Below are positions 9,196-17,500 of a stretch of DNA of 64,000 nt, piece by piece; within the stretch, counting starts at the first letter, position 1, and the number at the start of each line of letters is the position of its first letter. Source of the stretch: an uncultured Cellvibrio sp. (GTDB lineage: Bacteria > Pseudomonadota > Gammaproteobacteria > Pseudomonadales > Cellvibrionaceae); contig CAMLKG010000008.1 of NCBI GenBank assembly GCA_946480695.1, forward strand, positions 62,001 through 126,000, read 5' to 3'. The notes beneath the pieces are model-generated. The model was not told where the DNA came from and did no database searches. It was given only the letters and a program-made list of their open reading frames with translations. Both the position numbers and the translations under genes were made by a program.

Positions 9196-10560
9196 TTATT
9201 TCAACCGCGTCAAACTGAATTGCTGGTTGGTTGCGCCTGTGGCATTCCACTGGATAATTTGCGCACCATTGGAGGTACTTAAATTCAATACATCCAAAGG
9301 CAAATTACTGAGTTGCGATTTAATCGTGTAATAACCGCTGCTATTGGCCAGGCTCCACTTCTGCCCCGCGCCACCCCAATAATCCCACTGGGCAATGTTT
9401 GCACCGGCTGCCGTGGAATTGTTATACACGTCCAAACTTTTCAAACTCGCTGCGTTAATCAGGCTGTAATAGCCGGTGCCTTGATTAATCACGTACCACT
9501 GTTGGGCGCGGTAACTATTCCAGGTTTCTTGCTGGATCATTGCACCATTGGCGGAAGATTTCGCCGCTGGCATTAGATCCTTACTGCTGTGGCGCGCGGT
9601 AATGCGATACAAACCGTCGCTCACGCCACCGCAACTTGCTACTGAAAAACTACGGGTCAAGCTTGGCCAGCCATTACTGTAGGTCATTTTTAAAATATCG
9701 AGTTTGGCGGCACCGTTATCGTTCAAGTCGTAATAATGTGTTGAGACATAATTACAACCATCCTGTTTCAGTACGCCGATGTGGCCAGGGCCTTTGTATT
9801 TGCCATCGGTATTGGGTAATAGCGTACGCACATCGGTGTAGGGGCCGTAAACAGAAGTGGAACGCGCAACCTGCACGTAATACGTGCTGTTCGCACCGTT
9901 ACAGCAAGCGCCGCGATTGATAAACAAATAATAGTAATCACCATTGCGGGCAATATAAGGGGCTTCAATATCCGCATGATTGCCGCCATAAATTTTGGTC
10001 ACACTGCCATTTAATTTACCGGTGGATTGATTGATTTCCGCCAAGCCGATTCCACCAAAGAACGAGCCATAACTCATGTAAACCTTACCGTCGTGATCGC
10101 GATACAGCGCCGGGTCAATGGCGTTGATCTCGGAACTGCCGCCATATGATTCCACCACGATGCCCAAATCCTGCCAGCTCGGCGACGTCAGCGATGAGGA
10201 ACGCGCAACACCAATTGCCGAGTTGGAAGAGCCGAAGGTAGATACTGAGTAATAGAGGTAAAAGTAACCATTCATATGAATGATGTCCGGCGCCCAAAAG
10301 GAACCGCTAAAACCGGGAATCTTGTTATAGATCCACGCGGGATAGGTACTAAATACCGGGCTGGGCCCTCCCGTCCAGGTAGTCAGGTTGGTTGAGGTGG
10401 AGTACCAAATCCCGGTCCCGGTAGTAAAGTGGAAGTAGGTATTCCCGTCTTTGGTAATAGTCCCCGGATCATGGGAGTTAATCAGGCCGGAAAGGGTAAT
10501 AGCAGAAGCTGCAAAGCTACAAAACCACAGGCCGACGGCGGCCAGTAAATGCTTGTACAT
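9196..10560 (-). CDS. Secreted GH43 endo-1,5-alpha-L-arabinanase with ricin-type lectin domain
   Basis: 454 residues. Signal peptide (MYKHLLAAVGLWFCSFAASA), then a GH43 propeller with the arabinanase motifs: NSHDPGT (base Asp), AIDPALYRD (modulating Asp) and ADIEAPY (acid Glu), plus GACCNGANSTYYV and the histidine of GPGHIG, found in endo-arabinanases. From about residue 320 follow three ricin-like repeats with QQW, QKW and QQF motifs. It should cut the alpha-1,5-arabinan backbone outside the cytoplasm. The start at 10560 has AGGTG six bases upstream; the frame extends 31 codons further but would run through the operator. A strong inverted repeat lies 39-60 bases upstream of the start. Confidence 0.9.
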   Translation of the reverse strand: MYKHLLAAVGLWFCSFAASAITLSGLINSHDPGTITKDGNTYFHFTTGTGIWYSTSTNLTTWTGGPSPVFSTYPAWIYNKIPGFSGSFWAPDIIHMNGYFYLYYSVSTFGSSNSAIGVARSSSLTSPSWQDLGIVVESYGGSSEINAIDPALYRDHDGKVYMSYGSFFGGIGLAEINQSTGKLNGSVTKIYGGNHADIEAPYIARNGDYYYLFINRGACCNGANSTYYVQVARSTSVYGPYTDVRTLLPNTDGKYKGPGHIGVLKQDGCNYVSTHYYDLNDNGAAKLDILKMTYSNGWPSLTRSFSVASCGGVSDGLYRITARHSSKDLMPAAKSSANGAMIQQETWNSYRAQQWYVINQGTGYYSLINAASLKSLDVYNNSTAAGANIAQWDYWGGAGQKWSLANSSGYYTIKSQLSNLPLDVLNLSTSNGAQIIQWNATGATNQQFSLTRLK

Positions 10561-10598
10561 AGTAATCACCTGTTCATTATTGTTAGCAGGGGTTGGTT

Positions 10599-10620
10599 TT
10601 GTCTTAATATTATAAGACAA
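10599..10620 (-). promoter_or_regulatory. Operator palindrome with embedded -10 box, endo-arabinanase promoter
   Basis: Perfect arms TTGTCTTA and TAAGACAA with a 6-base centre. On the minus strand the centre contains a consensus -10 TATAAT (10614-10609). The half-site TTGTCTTA also occurs at the first TonB receptor promoter. Binding here should block transcription; the protein is inferred to be the FadR-type regulator. Confidence 0.65.
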
Positions 10621-10764
10621 ATTGAGTGTACCGAGAAAAGCCGGGGATGCCAAGGCGGCAAACGGGTCTTTACATTGGGGAAAGGGAAACCCTAACGAAC
10701 TTTCAATCCGCTCCTACTGTCACAGGATCAATTCCGCCAATTAAAAAAACTGAAGGAGATAAAC

Positions 10765-10956
10765 ATGGATCTTATTGTGAATCTTATTATTTACCTGGTG
10801 GTGTTTGGCCTTATCTGGTGGTTGGTATCCCTGTTACCTTTACCAGCACCGGTTGCGCAAATTGTGCGGGTTTTATTTATTATCCTTTTAATTATGATCA
10901 TCCTCGCTGTATTTGGAATATTGCCCGCCAGTTTCCTGCCAAGGCTCACGCTTTAA
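10765..10956 (+). CDS. Small hydrophobic membrane protein (Thivi_2564-like)
   Basis: 63 residues, almost entirely hydrophobic, with two membrane segments (about 4-25 and 30-55) joined by LPLPAPVAQ. The start has a strong ribosome site, GAAGGAG six bases before ATG. Short inner-membrane proteins of this type are widespread in gammaproteobacteria and of unknown function; I place it in that group from general resemblance. It is the only plus-strand gene between two minus-strand arabinan genes, and a bidirectional terminator follows it. Confidence 0.72.
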   Translation: MDLIVNLIIYLVVFGLIWWLVSLLPLPAPVAQIVRVLFIILLIMIILAVFGILPASFLPRLTL

Positions 10957-10967
10957 CTGCCTTAAAT

Positions 10968-11005
10968 AAAAATCCCCGCCTTTAGCGTTACAGGCGGGGA
11001 TTTTT
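10968..11005. terminator. Bidirectional terminator between converging genes
   Basis: AAAAATCCCCGCCT, a 10-base loop, AGGCGGGGATTTTT: a 14-bp perfect stem with A/T ends working both ways. It lies between the small membrane gene and the end of the mutarotase gene. Confidence 0.9.
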
Positions 11006-11014
11006 ATTTATTGA

Positions 11015-12073
11015 TCAAATCACTGACAATTTAAACACTGTCCTTGTTTTATATTCCTCTCCAGGGCGCAGCACTATTGATGGAAAGCCTGGCTGGTTAA
11101 TGGAGTCCGGTGCATGTTGCGGTTCCAGGCAAAAGCCGGTGCGGTGTTGGTAGTTAATGCCCTTGCCGGTCAATGAGCCATCAAGGAAATTACCCGAATA
11201 AAATTGCACGCCGGGTTCTTCGGTGAAGACTTCCAATACGCGCCCAGAGGTTGTTTCCTCTACCCGCGCTGCCAGGGTCATGGCTTTATAGCTGGATTGG
11301 TTAATTAGAAAATTGTGGTCGTATCCCAAGCCATTCCGGATTTGCTCGTGATCGCTATTAATGCGTTCACCGATTAAATGCGGCGCGCGGAAATCAAATG
11401 GCGTGCTGGCAACAGGCATTGGTGCGCCCACAGGAATTTGCAGGTCGTTCACGGCATTAATATGATCCGCGAAAATTTGCATTTTGTGATTAAGGATATC
11501 GCCTTTGCCCGCAAGGTTGAAATACGTGTGCTGGGTTAAATTAACCGGCGTTGCTTTATCGGTGGTGGCAACATAATCCACCAGTATTTCATCCTCGTGG
11601 GTAAATTGATAAGTTACCTTAACCTGTAAATTACCGGGAAACCCCTGGTCGCCATCTTCACTTAATAACCTCAGCACTAAACCGGGACCACCTTCATTTT
11701 CAAACGGCTCCGCATTCCATACTTTTTTATCAAACCCCTGCACGCCGCCGTGCAAATTATTGGGACCATTGTTGGCAGCAAGATTGTAGGTAATGCCGTC
11801 CAAAATAAATTTTGCATTGGCGATGCGATTACCAACGCGGCCAATCAATGCGCCGAAAAAAGGCGATTTTTCCAGGTAGGGTTCCAATGTTTCAAAACCT
11901 AACACCACATCACCAAGCTCGCCGTTTTTATCGCGCACATGCAATTCGGTAATAATGCCTCCGAAATTGATAATCCTGGCAATACTGCCGCGGTGGTTCA
12001 CCAGGGTATATTCGTTCACGGTTTCGCCCGCAGGCGTGGTACCAAATATTCGTTGCTTGATTGCCGGAATCAT
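11015..12073 (-). CDS. galM: Aldose 1-epimerase (mutarotase)
   Basis: 352 residues, no signal peptide, cytosolic. Family motifs are present: GxIGRVGNRIANAKF, NNGPNNLHGGVQGFDKKVW with the catalytic histidine, TQHTYFNLAG with the second histidine, and the C-terminal TGFCLEPQHAPDSIN with the catalytic glutamate region. It interconverts alpha and beta anomers of aldoses; here that would make L-arabinose released in one anomeric form usable by the isomerase. The start overlaps the stop of the upstream GH43 lipoprotein gene by four bases (ATGA), so the two form a translationally coupled operon. Confidence 0.93.
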   Translation of the reverse strand: MIPAIKQRIFGTTPAGETVNEYTLVNHRGSIARIINFGGIITELHVRDKNGELGDVVLGFETLEPYLEKSPFFGALIGRVGNRIANAKFILDGITYNLAANNGPNNLHGGVQGFDKKVWNAEPFENEGGPGLVLRLLSEDGDQGFPGNLQVKVTYQFTHEDEILVDYVATTDKATPVNLTQHTYFNLAGKGDILNHKMQIFADHINAVNDLQIPVGAPMPVASTPFDFRAPHLIGERINSDHEQIRNGLGYDHNFLINQSSYKAMTLAARVEETTSGRVLEVFTEEPGVQFYSGNFLDGSLTGKGINYQHRTGFCLEPQHAPDSINQPGFPSIVLRPGEEYKTRTVFKLSVI

Positions 12074-13179
12074 TCGTTGTTTGCTCTCACTGTTGTAGTG
12101 TTTTTTAATTGGTTGGCCGTATCAGGTTTGTCTTGCCCGAAGTCGGGGAACCCATCACTTTTCCATTCAAAGTGCCTTATATAGGTGTGGCGATTCGGAT
12201 CGGTAAGCGGAGTGCCCTGCAACGCTAAATAGTCGCGCGCATGATATACCATAACGTCAGTTTGACCATCATCATCCAGGGTAAAACTGTTATGGCCGGG
12301 ACCAAACCGCCGCAGGTGTTCGTGCGTGCCAAATATCGGTTGCGGTGCTTTGTGCCAGGCAGCGGGGTCGAGTAGATTTGCATTGATATCAGCCCACAAT
12401 AATCCCATGGCATAGCGATGATCGGTCGCACTGGCTGAATAGGTCACAAAAATTTTGTTATTGCGGATAATCACCGCAGCGCCCTCATTCACTTTGTATC
12501 CTTGTATTTCCCACTCCAATTCAGGTTGGGAAATTTTCACTTCTGTTGTGCCGACCCGGGTAGGCGATTCCAATGTCGCCAGATAAAGCGCGGAATTAAA
12601 TTTTTCTTCCGGGTCTTTTTGTGCCCATATTAAATAACGCTGGCCTTGGTATTCAAACACGGTGGCATCGAGCGAAAAGGAATCGCGCGCAGTCTGTACC
12701 TTTCCCAATTCTTCCCACTCACCCTGCATGGGATCGGGGTTGCGATTGGCCAGCACATACATACGGATCAGCCAGGGCTGTTCCGCATCACCGGCTGCAA
12801 AATACACATACCAGGTGTTATTAAAATAATGTAATTCCGGCGCCCAGATATTTGCGCCCATCGCACCGGTTGCGTGCTTGCTCCAAATAACCTTTGCTTC
12901 CGCCCTTCCCAGTCCCCGCAATGAGTTGGCGTGGCGCAATTCAATGCGATCAAATTCCGGCGCTGTGGCAATAAAGTAATAATGTCCCGCAGGTGTGCGA
13001 TGAATAAAAGGGTCGGCCCGTTGGGGAATCAACGGTACATTTATTAATAGAGCCGGGATTGCCGATGATACAGTCGCGGCTGATCCAGTGATTGTGGCAG
13101 TGGTTTCTTCTGTTTCTTTTCCACAAGCGGATATCAGGGCCGTACCCAACGTGATCAATAAAACCAACCCATACTTCAT
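12070..13179 (-). CDS. GH43 lipoprotein, exo-acting alpha-L-arabinofuranosidase-like
   Basis: 369 residues. Lipoprotein signal with ALISAC, then a threonine/alanine-rich spacer and a single GH43 propeller (about 50-345). Motifs: LIPQRADPFIH (base Asp), SFSLDATVFEY (modulating Asp) and KVNEGAAVI (acid Glu); RRFGPGHNSF is also typical. It closely resembles the cytosolic GH43 at 29123-30091, which lacks the signal, so the pair appears to place the same activity on both sides of the inner membrane. Members of this group trim terminal arabinofuranose from arabino-oligosaccharides. Coupled to the mutarotase downstream; AGAGGTG precedes the start. The divergent endo-arabinanase gene starts 108 bases away. 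Confidence 0.86.
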   Translation of the reverse strand: MKYGLVLLITLGTALISACGKETEETTATITGSAATVSSAIPALLINVPLIPQRADPFIHRTPAGHYYFIATAPEFDRIELRHANSLRGLGRAEAKVIWSKHATGAMGANIWAPELHYFNNTWYVYFAAGDAEQPWLIRMYVLANRNPDPMQGEWEELGKVQTARDSFSLDATVFEYQGQRYLIWAQKDPEEKFNSALYLATLESPTRVGTTEVKISQPELEWEIQGYKVNEGAAVIIRNNKIFVTYSASATDHRYAMGLLWADINANLLDPAAWHKAPQPIFGTHEHLRRFGPGHNSFTLDDDGQTDVMVYHARDYLALQGTPLTDPNRHTYIRHFEWKSDGFPDFGQDKPDTANQLKNTTTVRANNE

Positions 13180-13287
13180 ATATTCACCTCTTGGGTCCCG
13201 TAAATTGCTTCACAGGAGTTAACTGGTTTTATTCATAGATTAATATTATATTACATATTCATAGAATTAGACCAAGAGAGAACAAAC

Positions 13288-14322
13288 ATGCCCCTAACCA
13301 ATCCGTTACGCCCCTTATTGAAATTGGTGGGAGCCCTTGCCCTGCTCCTGGATACAACTGCTGGCTATGCAAGGCAAGTTGATGTCCATGATCCGGTGAT
13401 GGCTCGCGAAGGCGATACCTGGTACCTGTTCAGTACCGGCCCGGGTATTACGATTTACAGTTCCAAAGACCGGGTGAACTGGAAGTTCGCGGATAGGGCC
13501 TTTGCCACCGAACCCACCTGGGCAAAAAATGTCGCACCGGGTTTTAACGGGCACTTGTGGGCACCCGATATAGTCCAGCGCGACCAGCAGTTTTATTTGT
13601 ATTACTCGGTATCCGCCTTTGGTAAGAACACTTCAGCGATCGGCGTTACGGTTAATAAAACCCTTGATCCCACATCGCCAAACTATCGCTGGGAAGATAA
13701 AGGCATAGTGATTCAATCCGTACCCAATCGCGATATGTGGAATGCGATCGATCCGGCGGTAATTGTCGATGAACAAGGCCAGGCCTGGATGAGCTTCGGC
13801 TCTTTCTGGAGTGGATTAAAAATCTTCAAATTAAATGATGACTGGACTCGTCCCGCCGAGCCGCAAGAATGGCACAGCATTGCCAGGCGCGATCAAGCTC
13901 CGGTTAACATCAGCACCCATGCAGGCCCCGGCGAAATTGAAGCGCCATTTATTTTTAAAAAAGATGGCTACTATTATTTATTCGCTTCCTGGGGCCTTTG
14001 CTGTAAAGGCGCCAATTCCACTTATCATCTTGTCGTAGGGCGGTCCAAACGCGTGACCGGCCCCTATCTCGACAGGACAGGTAAGGACATGAATGAGGGC
14101 GGCGGAAGTTTGCTGGTTAAAGGCAATAACCGGTGGGTTGGCTTGGGTCACAACAGCGCCTACCACTGGGACGGCAAGGATTATTTAGTACTCCACGCCT
14201 ATGAAACCGCCGACAATTATTTGCAGAAATTAAAAATCCTGGAAATCCATTGGGACAAGGAAGCATGGCCGTTAGTGAATGAAAAAGAATTGGATACTTA
14301 CGTTAGCAAGCGCCAAAAGTGA
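13288..14322 (+). CDS. arb43A: GH43 arabinanase, Arb43A-like
   Basis: 344 residues. Signal peptide ending near AGYA, then a single GH43 propeller and no extra domains. Catalytic residues are Asp35 (VHDPV), Asp155 (AIDPAV) and Glu218 (EIEAPF). These are each three less than Asp38, Asp158 and Glu221 of C. japonicus Arb43A as I remember them, and the length is nearly the same (347), so orthology is likely. That enzyme cuts alpha-1,5-arabinan, releasing short oligosaccharides. It is transcribed divergently from the lipoprotein GH43 gene, sharing an AT-rich 108-base spacer, and ends in its own terminator. Confidence 0.9.
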   Translation: MPLTNPLRPLLKLVGALALLLDTTAGYARQVDVHDPVMAREGDTWYLFSTGPGITIYSSKDRVNWKFADRAFATEPTWAKNVAPGFNGHLWAPDIVQRDQQFYLYYSVSAFGKNTSAIGVTVNKTLDPTSPNYRWEDKGIVIQSVPNRDMWNAIDPAVIVDEQGQAWMSFGSFWSGLKIFKLNDDWTRPAEPQEWHSIARRDQAPVNISTHAGPGEIEAPFIFKKDGYYYLFASWGLCCKGANSTYHLVVGRSKRVTGPYLDRTGKDMNEGGGSLLVKGNNRWVGLGHNSAYHWDGKDYLVLHAYETADNYLQKLKILEIHWDKEAWPLVNEKELDTYVSKRQK

Positions 14323-14341
14323 TTGAATGAAATTAAATTTA

Positions 14342-14391
14342 AATGCTAATAACTTTTTGATCATAGGACCTGCGAGTTATTAGCATTTTGT
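14342..14391 (+). terminator. Terminator of the Arb43A-like gene
   Basis: AATGCTAATAACT and AGTTATTAGCATT make a perfect 13-bp stem around a 20-base loop, followed by TTGT, 20 bases after the stop. Confidence 0.65.
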
Positions 14392-14465
14392 CGTTGTTTA
14401 ATCACTTTATCAGGACTAGCATTTAAGCAACGCTGAAAGGAAGGTGCTTTAACGGAGGTAATGCT

Positions 14466-14723
14466 ATGACCCGCGAAGAAATCCTGCGACAACAATTGAA
14501 AGCTGAACAAGCTGAAACCGCACGTGAATTAGCGGAGCTGCTGCGTTTAAGCCAGGAAATGGGCCGACGTTTATGCAATGAAACCCACGGCGATTTATAC
14601 GACGACGTGCGCCTGCTGATGTCATTACTGCATCAAACACGCGCCCAAGCGGATTTAATTGACGCTAAATTAAATTCCGCAGACCCGGTTGCGGACCTGA
14701 TGGCCAGGCGACACACTTCATAA
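14466..14723 (+). CDS. Small hypothetical protein, helical/coiled-coil
   Basis: 85 residues, strongly charged and probably all helical, with heptad-like leucines between residues 5 and 65 (LLRLSQEMGRRL, VRLLMSLLHQTRAQADLIDAKL). GGAGGT lies six bases before ATG. There are no cysteine pairs or recognisable DNA-binding pattern, and no signal peptide. I do not recognise the family, and it has no clear partner: it sits alone between the Arb43A-like gene and a minus-strand gene. Confidence 0.65.
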   Translation: MTREEILRQQLKAEQAETARELAELLRLSQEMGRRLCNETHGDLYDDVRLLMSLLHQTRAQADLIDAKLNSADPVADLMARRHTS

Positions 14724-14759
14724 AAAAACCATCAAAAAGCCGCTAGCGCTTTTTGATGG
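14722..14759 (-). terminator. Hairpin terminator, T-run on the minus strand
   Basis: CCATCAAAAAGC pairs with GCTTTTTGATGG around a short loop. On the minus strand it is followed by TTTTTTT, so it best serves the GH127/146 gene ending about 200 bases upstream in that direction; on the plus strand it may also stop the 85-residue gene. Confidence 0.75.
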
Positions 14760-14955
14760 AAACACGGGCACACACAATTATCACTTTGGTGTTTTTAAAG
14801 TATCCACAAGCTTCCTGCGGATAGCGAAACTCTAAAAGCCATATGTGTAAATGCGGTGAATGTTTGATGACACCTGGATGCATTGTTGATGAAAAGATCA
14901 ACCAGGCGTCACCGGCCGATAAAAAATAATTACCTGGCCATTATTGGATAAAAAA

Positions 14956-17355
14956 CTAGATGGATTCACCGGACCGCAAAAGCCTTACACCATAAATCCC
15001 GCCGGCAATCGAACCGGGTACCGCTACAAATTTTACCCGCAGCTTGCCATTTGATTGGCTGGCCAAGGCCGGGGGAATAGCATAAGACTCGGTAAAAAAT
15101 TCTTCCGCCTTGCCAGTGGATTTCACTTCTGCAATCAATTGATCATTAACATATATTGCAAAACGTCGCCCCGAATCGACACCGGCGTATGTGATCTGTA
15201 AAAATTTGGCTTCCCGGTGTTTATCATTCAGTTCGTAACTGAACCAGGCGCGGCTGTGGCGCCAATGCCGGCCGTTATAAATTCCCGTTTCACTTTGTTC
15301 GCCCTGGTAAAAGTGGTCTGATTCCGGTTGTTGCTCACCCGGCGTAACCTGGTCAATGGTTTTTACTTGCAACGCCAAACGAGCCTTTTCTTTAATGGCA
15401 ACATCAGTACGCGCCTTTTCCACATCCATTGCTGTGGCGTAGGGCCAATAAATTGTGTAACGCGACTCATGCACACGGAAAAAAGGCAGCAGTTCCACAT
15501 GCTTCATTTGCTTGCCATTAATTAATCCGGAAGCATCGAATGTCAGTGCCTTGCCCGCCACCGGTTTTAATTTCCGGATAAACTCCTCGCTGTTCCCCAA
15601 CAGAAAAGGTGCGGCTTCCAACGGGCACATAGCTCCGTGGGCGATATGTCCCATGCGTGAGTCATCCGCAAAATAATGTAATTGTTCGCCGGCTATAGGG
15701 TTGGTTTTAGCCGCGAGCACTATGGGCCCATGCAATACCGCGTAATAGTTTTCCCCGCCTGGCATTTGTTCAAGCCGTGTGTGCATAGGCAAGGTCAATT
15801 CCACCTTATCGCCTTTTTTCCAACGGCGCTCCACTACAATATATTCGCCGGGTTTGGCATTTACTTGCACCGTTTGACCATTAATTACCATACGCGCTGT
15901 ATCAGTCTCTGCCCAATGCGGGTATCGCATACGCAAGCTGAAGCGCGCAGATTTATTGATGTGGATTTGTGTGGTTTCCTGGTCGGGAAATTGCGTAGTT
16001 TGCGTGAGCGCAATGCCTTTTTGCTTCCATTCCATTGAAGAAGATACAAAGAGATTTATATAGATGAGCGGTATTTTCCCGTGCGTATCACGCGCATAAA
16101 TAAATTCCGCGTATTTGGATTGGCTTTCAAGGCCGGAGCCCACACAACACCACATGCCTTTATCCACTTGCGAGTAAACCCGATAATGATTGGGACGCAT
16201 AGGTGTGAAGTAAACAAAACCGCCCGTGGCGGGATGTTGTGAAGACAATATATGGTTGTAAAGCGCGCGCTCGTAATAATCGGCATATTTTATGTTCGGC
16301 GCCGCTGTCTTTGCCGCGGACGACAAATACAATAATTCGGTGAGTTTGAGCATGTTGTAGGTATTGCAGGTCTCCGGCCCTTCCACTTCATTCACCATCG
16401 GGGAGAAATCCTCGCGGTCATGGAAGTGTTCCTTTACGCTGTTGCCACCAATAGCGACCGAGCGTTTATCCACGACTGTTTGCCAAAAAAATTCGGCGGC
16501 GCGATTCCACTCCCGATTGTTGGTCGCTTCCGCATAGCGCTTAAAGCCAATGACTTTGGGAATCTGGGTATTGGCGTGCAAACCGGTTAACTTATCCTGC
16601 TGCTGTTCCAGTGGCTGCAAAATGGCCTGGTGAGAAAAGGCTTTCGCAAGTTCCAGGTATTTTTTATCGCCAGTCATCTCCGCTACATCGACAAATACTT
16701 CGTTCATGCCCCCATGTTCGGTACGCAACATGGACTGCATTTGTTCGTCTGTTAAATTCCTGGTCAGCGCCAGGGTCCAATCGGATAATTTAACCAGCAT
16801 TTTCCTTGCGTCTTTATTACCGGCATAACGGTAGGCATCGCGCAAGCCCGCATACATTTTGTGGAGGTTGTACCAGGGAACCCAGCGTTCATTGGTCGAG
16901 AAGTTATCAGCGCGTATGTTGCCGCGCGCAATTTCATCCCACATTTTTTTGCTGTCGGGAATGCCACCGATATAACCCGTGCCCAACTTATCCTGGCATT
17001 TTTTTAATTCACCAAGCACATAATCCAGGCGTTTCAAAACCTGTTTATCGCGCGTTGCTGCATAGGTTATCGCCAGCGCAGAAACATAATGCCCACCCAT
17101 ATGCCCATCAAGGCCGGTCGATTCCCAGTTGCCGTAGGTGGCCGTGAAGGGTAAGCCGGCTTCGCGCCGGAAAGGCGCCAGTAATTTCTCGGCATCCAAC
17201 GCCATTAGATATTCTTTATTGGTGTTTTGTGCGTGTAAAAACGGACCATCCAGTAACCGCACGTCAGAAAGTGGAACCAGTTCCACTGCCAGGGAGGCAT
17301 AACTATTCAAACTCAGGCCCAGGGCCAGAATACGCAGGGAATTAACCAGTTTCAT
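14956..17355 (-). CDS. GH127/GH146-type beta-L-arabinofuranosidase
   Basis: 799 residues with a signal peptide (MKLVNSLRILALGLSLNSYASLA). An (alpha/alpha)6-barrel runs to about residue 500, followed by two beta-sandwich regions. Family hallmarks are GHMGGHYVSALA, EHGGMNEVF, the glutamate/cysteine segment GPETCNTYNMLKLTE, and MWCCVGSGLES with the cysteine nucleophile; these glutamate and cysteines hold zinc in the family. Length and C-terminal sandwiches fit GH146 better than GH127. It should release beta-L-arabinofuranose, a linkage found at arabinan/rhamnogalacturonan tips and in plant glycoproteins. I start it at 17355 (AGGA nine bases upstream), not at the 17457 start, which lacks a signal peptide at its end. 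Confidence 0.87.
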   Translation of the reverse strand: MKLVNSLRILALGLSLNSYASLAVELVPLSDVRLLDGPFLHAQNTNKEYLMALDAEKLLAPFRREAGLPFTATYGNWESTGLDGHMGGHYVSALAITYAATRDKQVLKRLDYVLGELKKCQDKLGTGYIGGIPDSKKMWDEIARGNIRADNFSTNERWVPWYNLHKMYAGLRDAYRYAGNKDARKMLVKLSDWTLALTRNLTDEQMQSMLRTEHGGMNEVFVDVAEMTGDKKYLELAKAFSHQAILQPLEQQQDKLTGLHANTQIPKVIGFKRYAEATNNREWNRAAEFFWQTVVDKRSVAIGGNSVKEHFHDREDFSPMVNEVEGPETCNTYNMLKLTELLYLSSAAKTAAPNIKYADYYERALYNHILSSQHPATGGFVYFTPMRPNHYRVYSQVDKGMWCCVGSGLESQSKYAEFIYARDTHGKIPLIYINLFVSSSMEWKQKGIALTQTTQFPDQETTQIHINKSARFSLRMRYPHWAETDTARMVINGQTVQVNAKPGEYIVVERRWKKGDKVELTLPMHTRLEQMPGGENYYAVLHGPIVLAAKTNPIAGEQLHYFADDSRMGHIAHGAMCPLEAAPFLLGNSEEFIRKLKPVAGKALTFDASGLINGKQMKHVELLPFFRVHESRYTIYWPYATAMDVEKARTDVAIKEKARLALQVKTIDQVTPGEQQPESDHFYQGEQSETGIYNGRHWRHSRAWFSYELNDKHREAKFLQITYAGVDSGRRFAIYVNDQLIAEVKSTGKAEEFFTESYAIPPALASQSNGKLRVKFVAVPGSIAGGIYGVRLLRSGESI

Positions 17356-17411
17356 CGTAAAAATTCCTGAATGGTTTTGGTCTGTTAACCGTTTGGAAAT
17401 CAATCCAAAAA

Positions 17412-17438
17412 ATATTCCCGCCATGGTGACGGGAATAT
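17412..17438. terminator. Hairpin between the GH127/146 and endo-arabinanase genes
   Basis: ATATTCCCG and CGGGAATAT form a 9-bp stem with a 9-base loop. Neither side has a long T-run (the minus strand continues into TTTTTTGG), so on the minus strand it could be a modest terminator. Confidence 0.45.
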
Positions 17439-17500
17439 AACCAGGGTACCCGCCCATTGCAGGTTAACCCTTTCATCGCGCCAATAGTTTTTTGGCGGCG

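Noticed and set aside
13219..13266. Operator in the spacer between the divergent GH43 genes
   Set aside because: The sequence is AT-rich with a TAATATTATATTA stretch, but no TTGT/ACAA half-site is present.
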